Below, one piece after another: positions 1 through 6,243 of a stretch of 13,724 nucleotides of DNA. The notes below the pieces were generated by a model. It was not told where the DNA came from and did not search any database. It saw only the letters and a list, made by a program, of their open reading frames with translations. The stretch is from the NCBI GenBank assembly GCA_000434235.1, contig FR891996.1:13773-27496 (forward strand), read 5' to 3'. A program made the position numbers and the translations under genes. The first letter of the stretch is position 1. Each line of letters begins with the position of its first letter. The DNA comes from Alistipes sp. CAG:268 (GTDB lineage Bacteria; Bacteroidota; Bacteroidia; Bacteroidales; Rikenellaceae).

Positions 1-30
1 TGTTTTCAACCTTGGGGCAGGGCGCGGGGG

Positions 31-621
31 TCAGTGCTCCCGTCCCCCGTCGTTCGGGTGGGAGCAGCGCAGCTGGAAGGCCAGCGAGCAGGCTCCCGTG
101 CCGGCGAAGAGCAGCGAGATCGAGACCCATACCAGCACGGCCGTCCGGCCGAACACAAGCGGTTGGAGCAGGATCCATACCGCACAGAGCAGCAGGAGGA
201 TGCCGGTGAAGACAGTCCATCCGGCCCCCGGGATCTCCAGCGCGTTCATGTCGCCGCCCAGCCCGATGGTCGCGAAGGCGCGCATCAGCAGCCAGAAACC
301 CAGTACGATCGGGAGAGTGATCTCCGAGAGCGAGACGTTGAAGATCAGGATGAGTCCCAGGATGATCTCGATCAGCCCGCCGACGGCCATCCAGCCGCGG
401 CCGGTGACGAAGTGGCGGTTCATGGCCGAGAGTGCGGCCTCGAGTATGCCCGAGAGGAACATCAGCCATCCGAACAGGGTGGCCAGTGCCAGATAGCCCC
501 GGTTCGGGTAGGCGAAGATCAGGATGCCGGCGGCCAGCAGGGCGCCCCCGACGACGGCGAGCAGCCACCAGTAGCGGACGGCCCGCTTAGAATTTTCAAG
601 CAATACGTTGATTCGGTCCAT
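31..621 (-). CDS. HdeD/DUF308-family multi-pass membrane protein
   Basis: This encodes a 196-residue inner-membrane protein of the HdeD (DUF308) family. After a short basic N-terminus (MDRINVLLENSKRAVRYWW) there are about six hydrophobic segments of 18-22 residues, at roughly 17-37, 42-65, 75-97, 100-122, 132-152 and 160-182, joined by very short loops. This is the family's usual duplicated three-helix layout and usual length. Typical family features are the GWLMFLSGILE and RGWMAVGGLIEIILGLILI segments. E. coli HdeD is linked to acid resistance; the role here is unproven and may be a general envelope-stress function. The tail after residue 185 is polar and rich in His, Asn and Gly. The gene is divergent from the MATE transporter and is probably monocistronic in this window. 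A sigma-54-like promoter lies 27 bases upstream of the ATG. The family call is firm; the function is not. Confidence 0.85.
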   Translation of the reverse strand: MDRINVLLENSKRAVRYWWLLAVVGGALLAAGILIFAYPNRGYLALATLFGWLMFLSGILEAALSAMNRHFVTGRGWMAVGGLIEIILGLILIFNVSLSEITLPIVLGFWLLMRAFATIGLGGDMNALEIPGAGWTVFTGILLLLCAVWILLQPLVFGRTAVLVWVSISLLFAGTGACSLAFQLRCSHPNDGGREH

Positions 622-647
622 AGCAAACGGATTTTGCCTTCGTCAGC

Positions 648-663
648 GCAATTCGTGTGCCAA
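648..663 (-). promoter_or_regulatory. Putative sigma-54 (-24/-12) promoter of the hdeD-like gene
   Basis: Read on the minus strand the site is TTGGCACACGAATTGC. It has GG and GC separated by exactly ten bases, matching the RpoN consensus TTGGCAC-N5-TTGC at every strongly conserved position. Transcription would start about 12 bases past the GC element, near 636-638, giving a leader of roughly 15 nt before the ATG at 621. Motif and spacing are seen directly; use by RpoN is inferred. I could not recognise an enhancer site for an activator. Confidence 0.5.
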
Positions 664-736
664 CCCGGCATGCCGCTCCGGCCGGGGCCTGGCGACAAAA
701 TGACCCGGGAGCGCTCCAATGAGGGCGAATATCCGT

Positions 737-744
737 TATCTTTG
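737..744 (+). promoter_or_regulatory. Bacteroidota-type -7 box (TATCTTTG) of the MATE gene
   Basis: TATCTTTG is a full match to the TAnnTTTG -7 element used by the primary sigma factor of Bacteroidota. It sits 24 bases before the ATG at 769, so the leader would be under 20 nt. I see no clear TTTG -33 element at the expected 19-21 base spacing, so the call rests on the -7 box and its position. Confidence 0.55.
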
Positions 745-768
745 CGCCGTTATCGAGGATCGGATATT

Positions 769-2142
769 ATGGCGACTACGACAAAGGAACTCACGGCGGG
801 GCGTCCGCTGACGTTGATTCTGAACTTCACCCTGCCGCTGCTGCTGGGCAACCTGCTGCAGCAGACCTACTCGCTGGTCGATGCCGTGATCGTGGGCCGC
901 TTCCTGGGAATCAATGCCCTGGCCTCGGTCGGAGCCAGCACTTCGGTCGTCTTCCTGATCCTGGGCTTCTGCAACGGTTGCTGCGGCGGATTCGGCATCC
1001 CCGTAGCCCAGAAGTTCGGCGCCCGAGACTATGTGACCATGCGGCGTCTGGTCTTCGTCAGCCTGAAACTCTCTGCGGTGATGTCGGTGGCCATTGCTCT
1101 GGTTACGAGCCTGCTGTGCGGCGATATCCTGCGGATCATGCGGACTCCCGACAACATCTTCCCCGGGGCCTATGCCTACCTGCTGATTACCTTCATTGGC
1201 GTTCCGTGCACCTTCTTCTACAACCTGCTGGCCTGCATCATCCGGGCTTTGGGTGACAGCCGGACGCCCTTCTGGTTCCTGCTCTTCTCGACGGTGCTCA
1301 ACATCATACTCGACCTCTTCTGCATCCTGGTGCTGAAGTGGGGCGTGGCCGGAGCCGGCATCGCTACGGTCGTCTCGCAGGGACTTTCGGCGTGGCTCTG
1401 CTACCGCTACATGATGAGCCGCTTCGAGATTCTCCGGGCGCAGCCCGGCGAGCGGCGCTTCAACGGGCGTCTGGCGCGACAACTGCTCGGCATCGGGGTG
1501 CCGATGGGCCTGCAGTTCTCCATTACGGCGATCGGCAGCATCATGCTGCAGAGCGCCAACAATGCTCTGGGTACGGCCTGCGTGGCGGCCTTTACGGCAG
1601 CCATGCGCATCAAGATGTTCTTCATGTGTCCGCTTGAGAGCCTCGGCATCGCCATGGCCACCTACAGCGGCCAGAACTACGGTGCGGGTCGTCCCGAGCG
1701 CGTCTGGCAGGGCGTGCGGGCCAGCTCGCTGTTGATGATGGTCTACTGGGTCTTCACCTTCGCGGTGCTGATGACCGCTTCGCGGACTATCGCCCGGCTC
1801 TTCGTCGATGCCTCCGAGACCGAGATCCTGAACGACACGGCGCTCTTCCTTCATGTATCGGTCTCGTTCTTCCCCGTGCTGGGGCTGCTCTGCATCCTGC
1901 GTTATACGATCCAAGGGGTGGGTTATACCAATCTGGCCATGCTTTCGGGCGTCTCGGAGATGATTGCCCGGATTCTGGTCAGCCTCCTCGCCGTACCGGC
2001 CTTCGGCTATATCGCCGTCTGCTTTGGCGATTCGACGGCGTGGATCTTCGCCGACCTCTTCCTCATTCCGGCTTTTGCCTTCGTCTACCGGCGGTTGCTG
2101 CGGATGAAGCGGCCCGATGCTGCGGGACCTGCCGGCCTGTGA
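769..2142 (+). CDS. MATE-family multidrug/Na+(H+) antiporter
   Basis: This is a 457-residue polytopic transporter of the MATE family (NorM/DinF-like MatE domains), expected to export cationic drugs or metabolites using an ion gradient. It has about twelve hydrophobic segments in two MatE repeats, roughly residues 15-220 and 235-440. Family signatures include the first helix with P-L-L-L-G-N-L-L-Q-Q-x-Y near 23-34, D-A-V-I-V-G-R near 38-44, R-A-L-G-D-S-R-T-P at 159-167 and G-V-A-G-A-G-I-A-T at 192-200. The second repeat carries GVPMGLQFS and G-Q-N-Y-G-A-G. The length is normal for the family. The reading frame is open upstream to position 34, but that extension is polar, low-complexity and antisense to the hdeD-like gene. 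The ATG at 769 starts exactly where MATE homology begins and follows a TATCTTTG promoter box. The substrate is not predictable. Confidence 0.92.
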   Translation: MATTTKELTAGRPLTLILNFTLPLLLGNLLQQTYSLVDAVIVGRFLGINALASVGASTSVVFLILGFCNGCCGGFGIPVAQKFGARDYVTMRRLVFVSLKLSAVMSVAIALVTSLLCGDILRIMRTPDNIFPGAYAYLLITFIGVPCTFFYNLLACIIRALGDSRTPFWFLLFSTVLNIILDLFCILVLKWGVAGAGIATVVSQGLSAWLCYRYMMSRFEILRAQPGERRFNGRLARQLLGIGVPMGLQFSITAIGSIMLQSANNALGTACVAAFTAAMRIKMFFMCPLESLGIAMATYSGQNYGAGRPERVWQGVRASSLLMMVYWVFTFAVLMTASRTIARLFVDASETEILNDTALFLHVSVSFFPVLGLLCILRYTIQGVGYTNLAMLSGVSEMIARILVSLLAVPAFGYIAVCFGDSTAWIFADLFLIPAFAFVYRRLLRMKRPDAAGPAGL

Positions 2143-2186
2143 CCGACGGTTTTCCCCGTCTCCTGTCCCGAATGCTCCCGAATGAA

Positions 2187-2222
2187 AATCGCCCCTGCCG
2201 CCAGGATGCGGCAGGGGCGATT
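2187..2222. terminator. Bidirectional hairpin terminator between MATE and the OmpA-like lipoprotein gene
   Basis: A perfect 14-bp inverted repeat (arms 2187-2200 and 2209-2222, 8-base loop) with a GC-rich core lies between two convergent genes. It is flanked by AAAA on the left, which gives a T-run for minus-strand transcripts, and by TTCGTTT on the right for plus-strand transcripts. It can therefore end both the MATE transcript and the 2252-5857 operon. Confidence 0.85.
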
Positions 2223-2251
2223 CGTTTCAGACGGAAGACATTTCTTGCGTC

Positions 2252-4735
2252 TTATTCGAAGTCTTCGCGGAAGAGTCCGTAGTGACGGATCAGGCGGGAG
2301 ATCTCGGGATCGAGGTTGCCGCGGAACTTGAGGTTCTCGCGCAGCTCGACCGCACGCAGGAAGTACTTGACGGCCTGCTCCTCGTCACCCAGACGGGCCG
2401 CCAGAATCGCAAGCATGTACTGCAGGTCGGCCGTCGATCCGGCCTCGGGCTCGGCGCGCAGGATCCGGTAGGCCGCGGCATCGTAGCCGAGCGACATGTA
2501 GGCCAGCGCGGTGTTGCGGTCCTCGTAGGGGCGCAGGATCTCCAGAGCCTCCTCGTAGCGGCGCTTGCGGAGCAGATCCACGGCGTGCATGTAGTTCGAA
2601 TCGACCTCGGTGGTGTATACCGTGTCCTGCTTCATGCCCCGGCGGTGGAGGTTGAAGCGGAAGTCCACGGCACGCATCTGCGGGTAGATCACGCTGCGCA
2701 TGCGGGCATACTCTTTGGGATACTTCATCCGGATGCGCCATTCACGGGTGTCGGGGTTGCCCTCCCAGCGGATCATCTCCAGGATCTCCTCCCTGTGCGT
2801 GAGCAGCGTGTCGGCCTCCACCAGACGGTAGAGTTCGTCCCAGTCTTCGGCCAGCCACGTCGTGCGGAGCAGGTTCGGCAGGTCGGGCAGCCGGTCGTCA
2901 CTGTCGGCCAGCACCTGACGGCCCTCGTCGTCGAGCGTGTAGCTGCCCGCAACGCGGAGCGAGTCATAGAGTGTGCGGAACTCCGATACGAGCACCTGCC
3001 GCAGGGCCTCGGCGCGGTCGCGGGCCAGACGGTCGTTGAGTGCCCAGGTGCCTTCGGGCGATGCCGTTGCGCGGAGCGTGATGCTGTCGATGATGTAGAC
3101 CGGGTCGGTCATCAGCCCGTGGGTCAGCGAGCGCACGGCCGCAATCTGTCGCCGGTTCTCCGTCAGCGTATCGACCAGCCGGGCCTTGCCGACGGGGAAG
3201 GTGAAGAAGAAGCGGGCGTTGGCCTCGGCATCTCGCAGCACGATCCGCTGCATGTAGCGGGTCCGCTCGTCGAGGAACGAGGTCATCGAGGCTACGTCGT
3301 AGGTCAGCGTATCCGACCGGGTGAGTCGGTAGGTGCGTCCGCTGCGGTCCTCGACCTCGCCGGTCAGGTAGAGACGCAGCTTGGCGGTGTTCTCGTCGGC
3401 CTGCACCGGCTGCGAGTAATAATAGTCGATCTTTCCGTCGGGTCGGACGACCACCGTGTCGAGCCGGGCGTTGGGCAGGTAGGGGTGGCGGACCATCCGC
3501 CCGAAAGCCTCGGGCTTGCCCTCTTCCAGCCGCCGGTTGCGGGCAATCGCCCCCTGACGCAGCACGCTTTGCCGTACGGCGGCCGTATCGAGGTCATTCA
3601 ATTCGGCCAGACGGTCGTTCGCCGCCTCCTTGCGCGAGCGGTAGTTGGCGAGCATCGTGCTGTCGCTCGTCTGCTCCAGCAGCCCCTCGATGGCGGGACG
3701 CCGGCGTCCCGTGTAGGCGAGGCGGTCGGCCGCCAGGTCGCGCAGCTTCCGTTCGCCGGCCGTGTATACTTCGGCGTAGACCTTCGCGGGCTGTTTGCTC
3801 AGCGAGCGGATGTAGGCCTCCCGCTCGCGGTCGCCCGCTGCGGCGTAGTCGCCCTCGATGCGGGTGAAGATCTCGCCTCCGGGCAACACGTCGATCCCTT
3901 CGTAGCGGTAGCGCGGGGCGAAGTAGTCGTTCAGGTGGTCGAACTTGTCGTTCGGGTCGGACGTGTAGGTCGTGTTGGCCTGTACGATCCGGTCGGTGGC
4001 GTAGACATACCGGCGCAGCCGTTTGTAGCGGCGTCGGCTCTCCCCCTCGGTGGCCCATCCCACCTTCGGGTCGAACATCGCCTCGTCGGGTGTGAGGCTT
4101 CCGAGCCGCTCCGCCGCATCGGCATATTCCGCCCGTTCGGCCGCCACGCCGTTCATGTAGCGGCGATAGGCCCCCTTGTCGGCGAAGCGGTCGAAGTAGT
4201 CGGCGCTGTCCACGATCCGGGCAAGGTAGTCGTCATAGCGGCCGTATTCGCGCTGCTGCATGGCGCGGTAGCGCTCGCCGCTGTATACCAGCGGGTCGAA
4301 GGAGAGTGTGTCGTCTCCCTTGAGCAACTGCGGTCCGATGACCAGCTGCCAGCTCCGGTCCTGCAGCTCCTGCGGGACGGTGACGATGAACTCGACGTTG
4401 ATCTTGCCGTTGCGCTCGACGAGGTTGCGGCGATTCGCTGCCGAGATGACCACTTCATCGATGTTCACCGACATGATCTTTTCGCCCGAGGCCGAATCGA
4501 GGGCCACGGGGGTCAGGAAGAGTTCGGTCCCGTCCTGCTTGCGGAAGGTGATGATCCGCGGCGGACGGACCGTGTCCGCCGCGCGGTAGGCCCTCTCCCG
4601 TTTGGTCCGGGCAGGGAGATGCACCTCTGCCTCGGGGTCGCTCTTGCTCAGCTTGCGGATGTTGCCGCAGCCGGAGAGCAGGGCTCCGGTCAGAAGGACC
4701 GCAGCCGCATATTCCATCCATTCACGTTTTCTCAT
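2252..4735 (-). CDS. Large lipoprotein: split DUF3868-like domain, OmpA-like domain and C-terminal TPRs
   Basis: This 827-residue envelope protein starts with a lipoprotein signal peptide whose lipobox L-S-G-C places the lipidated Cys at residue 23. The following residues (GNIRKLSK) are basic rather than acidic, which argues for a periplasm-facing anchor. Residues about 86-165 resemble the small DUF3868 protein encoded next door (shared ERNG, SW...PQL and a G-x-RY motif). A polar, Arg/Glu/Tyr-rich, mostly helical stretch follows at about 166-425. A second DUF3868-like part with DGKID sits at 427-485. Residues 510-700 look like an OmpA C-terminal domain (F-P-V-G-K, then TASPEG at 557-562, N567 and R574 in the N-x-R-L-A-x-x-R-A helix), with an unusual insertion before its last strand. 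TPR-like helices occupy 714-800. It is last in the operon, 16 nt after the DUF3868 gene. Peptidoglycan anchoring of a surface structure is an inference. Confidence 0.75.
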   Translation of the reverse strand: MRKREWMEYAAAVLLTGALLSGCGNIRKLSKSDPEAEVHLPARTKRERAYRAADTVRPPRIITFRKQDGTELFLTPVALDSASGEKIMSVNIDEVVISAANRRNLVERNGKINVEFIVTVPQELQDRSWQLVIGPQLLKGDDTLSFDPLVYSGERYRAMQQREYGRYDDYLARIVDSADYFDRFADKGAYRRYMNGVAAERAEYADAAERLGSLTPDEAMFDPKVGWATEGESRRRYKRLRRYVYATDRIVQANTTYTSDPNDKFDHLNDYFAPRYRYEGIDVLPGGEIFTRIEGDYAAAGDREREAYIRSLSKQPAKVYAEVYTAGERKLRDLAADRLAYTGRRRPAIEGLLEQTSDSTMLANYRSRKEAANDRLAELNDLDTAAVRQSVLRQGAIARNRRLEEGKPEAFGRMVRHPYLPNARLDTVVVRPDGKIDYYYSQPVQADENTAKLRLYLTGEVEDRSGRTYRLTRSDTLTYDVASMTSFLDERTRYMQRIVLRDAEANARFFFTFPVGKARLVDTLTENRRQIAAVRSLTHGLMTDPVYIIDSITLRATASPEGTWALNDRLARDRAEALRQVLVSEFRTLYDSLRVAGSYTLDDEGRQVLADSDDRLPDLPNLLRTTWLAEDWDELYRLVEADTLLTHREEILEMIRWEGNPDTREWRIRMKYPKEYARMRSVIYPQMRAVDFRFNLHRRGMKQDTVYTTEVDSNYMHAVDLLRKRRYEEALEILRPYEDRNTALAYMSLGYDAAAYRILRAEPEAGSTADLQYMLAILAARLGDEEQAVKYFLRAVELRENLKFRGNLDPEISRLIRHYGLFREDFE

Positions 4736-4751
4736 CTGGGTCGGGTAGGGT

Positions 4752-5249
4752 TTATTCGTGCTGCGTATCCACTGCGCCGTTCACATCGACCGTGAAGACG
4801 CGCCGTTTGCCGCCGGGCGAGGTCTGCACCTGCCGCAGGACGAGCGTCGCGTCGGCCATCCAGCTTTCGTAGGGAACCTTCATCTCGTAGCGGAACGTGC
4901 GGTCGGTCTTCCCGTCGGCATTGATGGTCAGGTAGGGCTGCCGCTCGGCCCAGTAGGCGCCCGAGAGACGGCGGCGGCGCTCCATCATGTGCTGCTGGTA
5001 GCGGCCGTTGATGAGGATATGCGGGAAGAGCTTCACCGAGCGGCGGTCGGGGGTGCTCAGTTCGGGAAGGATCGCCCAGCTCTGCGAGCGGGTCACGGCG
5101 TTGCGTGATACGGAGACCTCGAGCACCAGGTGCAGTTCGCCGTTGCGTTCGGCCAGCACCTTGCGTGTTACGGCCACGTCGCCGACGATCTGTGCGCGCA
5201 GCGATGCTGCGGTCAGAAGAAACAGGATCAGAATGCAGTATCTTTTCAT
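4752..5249 (-). CDS. DUF3868-domain exported protein
   Basis: This is a 165-residue secreted protein with a signal peptide MKRYCILILFLLTAASLRAQ (cleavage likely after RAQ or RA). The mature part is beta-rich and fits the Bacteroidales DUF3868 family: V-x-V-x-R at the start, the alternating strand L-H-L-V-L-E-V-S-V, an LPEL turn, LFPHILINGRYQQ at 75-86, and YEMKVPYESWM at 121-131 followed by ATLVLRQ. DUF3868 proteins are commonly found beside DUF3575 and OmpA-like proteins in fimbria-associated clusters, and in many of them DUF3868 and OmpA are fused in one chain. Here the domain stands alone and the partner is the next gene. The gene begins 14 nt after the DUF3575 stop and ends 16 nt before the lipoprotein start, so the three are almost certainly co-transcribed. 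The molecular function of the family is unknown to me. Confidence 0.75.
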   Translation of the reverse strand: MKRYCILILFLLTAASLRAQIVGDVAVTRKVLAERNGELHLVLEVSVSRNAVTRSQSWAILPELSTPDRRSVKLFPHILINGRYQQHMMERRRRLSGAYWAERQPYLTINADGKTDRTFRYEMKVPYESWMADATLVLRQVQTSPGGKRRVFTVDVNGAVDTQHE

Positions 5250-5263
5250 CGCGTGGTTCGGTT

Positions 5264-5857
5264 TTATTTCTTGGAGTTGAACAGGTAGACGAACGAGACG
5301 CCGAGTTCCGTGGGAATCGGCAGGATCCGTTTGCGGTTCGTGTAGGAGGCGGCCTTCGGCCCGTTTACGGGTTCGGCATGGTAGCTCAGACGGGCCAGTC
5401 CGGCACCGGCCGAGAGCTCGATGTTCCAGTGGGGGCTGACGTAGAACTGGTAGCCGATGCTGATGCCTGCCCCGACGAACGACCCTTTATAATAATGTGT
5501 GGGCAGCCCGGTGAGGATGCGGTTGCCGATAAACGGAAGCTTGAATCCGCCGACCTCGAACTCGCCGCCGATGGCATGCACGCCGAAGTAGAGCCGCGTG
5601 TATTTTTCGGTGACCCAGTAGCGGTATTCGGGTCGGAGGAACCAGTGCTGGATCTTGTTGTCCGTGCCCAGAGTCCACGGGTTGTAGTTGGCCGTCATGC
5701 CGATGGTCGAGTGCTTGCCGACGGCGATGTCGATCCCTATGTTCGGTGTCGTTGCAGCCCAATAAAGCAGGTTGGTTTTCACGGCAACCTGCTGTGCCGA
5801 TGCCCCCAGCCAGCAGAATCCTGTCAGCAGCATCGTTGCAAAAAGTTTCTTCATCAT
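5264..5857 (-). CDS. DUF3575-family outer-membrane beta-barrel-like protein
   Basis: This encodes 197 residues with a signal peptide (MMKKLFATMLLTGFCWLGASA, cleaved before QQ). The mature chain matches the Bacteroidales DUF3575 family: V-K-T-N-L-L-Y-W-A-A-T-T-P-N-I-G near the start, then strand pairs such as S-T-I-G-M-T-A-N-Y-N-P-W, W-F-L-R-P-E-Y-R-Y-W, Y-F-G-V-H-A-I-G-G and G-A-G-I-S-I-G-Y-Q-F-Y. Near the end come N-I-E-L-S-A-G-A-G and ELGVSFVYLF. The alternating aromatic and small residues suggest a small outer-membrane barrel. The frame is open to an ATG at 5962, but the signal peptide shows the true start is the MM pair at 5857/5854. It is first gene of the three-gene operon and is divergent from the sulfatase. 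The family is typically found in loci for fimbriae or other surface assemblies; the exact role is unknown. Confidence 0.8.
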   Translation of the reverse strand: MMKKLFATMLLTGFCWLGASAQQVAVKTNLLYWAATTPNIGIDIAVGKHSTIGMTANYNPWTLGTDNKIQHWFLRPEYRYWVTEKYTRLYFGVHAIGGEFEVGGFKLPFIGNRILTGLPTHYYKGSFVGAGISIGYQFYVSPHWNIELSAGAGLARLSYHAEPVNGPKAASYTNRKRILPIPTELGVSFVYLFNSKK

Positions 5858-5959
5858 ATCTGTTTTGTGGAATAGTTCCCGTTGGTCAAAGCCCCGGATT
5901 CGGGAAGGGAATAACGTACGACTCTCGCTCACCATCCTGTTCCTCAGCTTGTACGGGCG

Positions 5960-5967
5960 CAAAAATG
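5960..5967 (-). promoter_or_regulatory. Possible -7 box for the DUF3575-DUF3868-lipoprotein operon
   Basis: On the minus strand this reads CATTTTTG, a 7 of 8 match to TAnnTTTG. A start near 5953 would give a leader of about 95 nt. No convincing -33 TTTG is present, though a TTTTCC lies at roughly the right distance. The paired repeats at 5991-6036 would then sit about 38-83 bases upstream of the start, a usual place for activator binding. Confidence 0.3.
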
Positions 5968-5990
5968 GAGATAAAACGAGGGAAAATGGG

Positions 5991-6036
5991 TATCATGTGC
6001 GATACGGATATCCGAAACGGTCCGTATCATGTGCGA
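5991..6036. repeat. Operator-like direct and inverted repeats
   Basis: The 12-base sequence TATCATGTGCGA occurs at 5991-6002 and again at 6025-6036, 34 bases apart. Nested between them are an 8-base inverted repeat GATACGGA (6001-6008) and TCCGTATC (6021-6028), and a perfect 10-base palindrome CGGATATCCG (6005-6014). This symmetry, in a divergent promoter region, suggests binding sites for a transcription regulator. The regulator is not identifiable from the window. Confidence 0.5.
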
Positions 6037-6243
6037 AAGGGGGCTGCAGCGGTGCGCAAAATGGCTCCTCTGAGAGACGGAATCTGTTTCGAGAGGAACC
6101 TCGGTCTGGAGTTTTTTTTGAATTTCTCACTACCTTTTGAACTGTGTTTTTTGGAAAATTCAAAAAAAATAGCGATAATCGTAAATTAAATCGGGACGAA
6201 TGGTGTGTTGGGGAAAATTTTCAATATCTAATACCGAGAAAAG

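Larger units (their letters stand above)
5858..6243. promoter_or_regulatory. Divergent intergenic control region
   Basis: This 386-nt region separates the minus-strand DUF3575 operon from the plus-strand sulfatase gene. It holds a candidate minus-strand promoter (5960-5967), a cluster of direct and inverted repeats (5991-6036), and an AT-rich block from about 6107 to 6243. That block contains an 8-T run at 6112-6119 and the small inverted repeat TTTTTTG/CAAAAAA at 6147-6153 and 6161-6167. A TACCTTTTG at 6131-6139 is a near match to a -7 box for the sulfatase but lacks a good -33 element. I see no gene or structured RNA in it. Confidence 0.55.

Noticed and set aside
34..768. N-terminal extension of the MATE reading frame to position 34
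   Set aside because: The extra ~245 residues are polar, rich in Arg, Gln, Asp and Pro, lie antisense to the hdeD-like gene and have no family resemblance. The promoter box and MATE homology place the start at 769.
2282..4795. 837-residue open frame on the plus strand opposite the large lipoprotein gene
   Set aside because: It is a shadow frame caused by high GC and biased codon use. The composition (Val, Gly, Arg, Gln, His rich) has no domains or signal peptide, while the minus strand encodes a lipobox, an OmpA-like domain and TPRs.
5858..5962. Upstream extension of the DUF3575 protein to the ATG at 5962
   Set aside because: It would bury the signal peptide behind 35 charged residues; the MM pair at 5857 begins a normal signal peptide.
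6147..6167. T6G/CA6 inverted repeat as a terminator or riboswitch stem
   Set aside because: The seven-base, almost all A-T stem is too weak, lacks a GC-rich core, and no conserved aptamer-like elements surround it.
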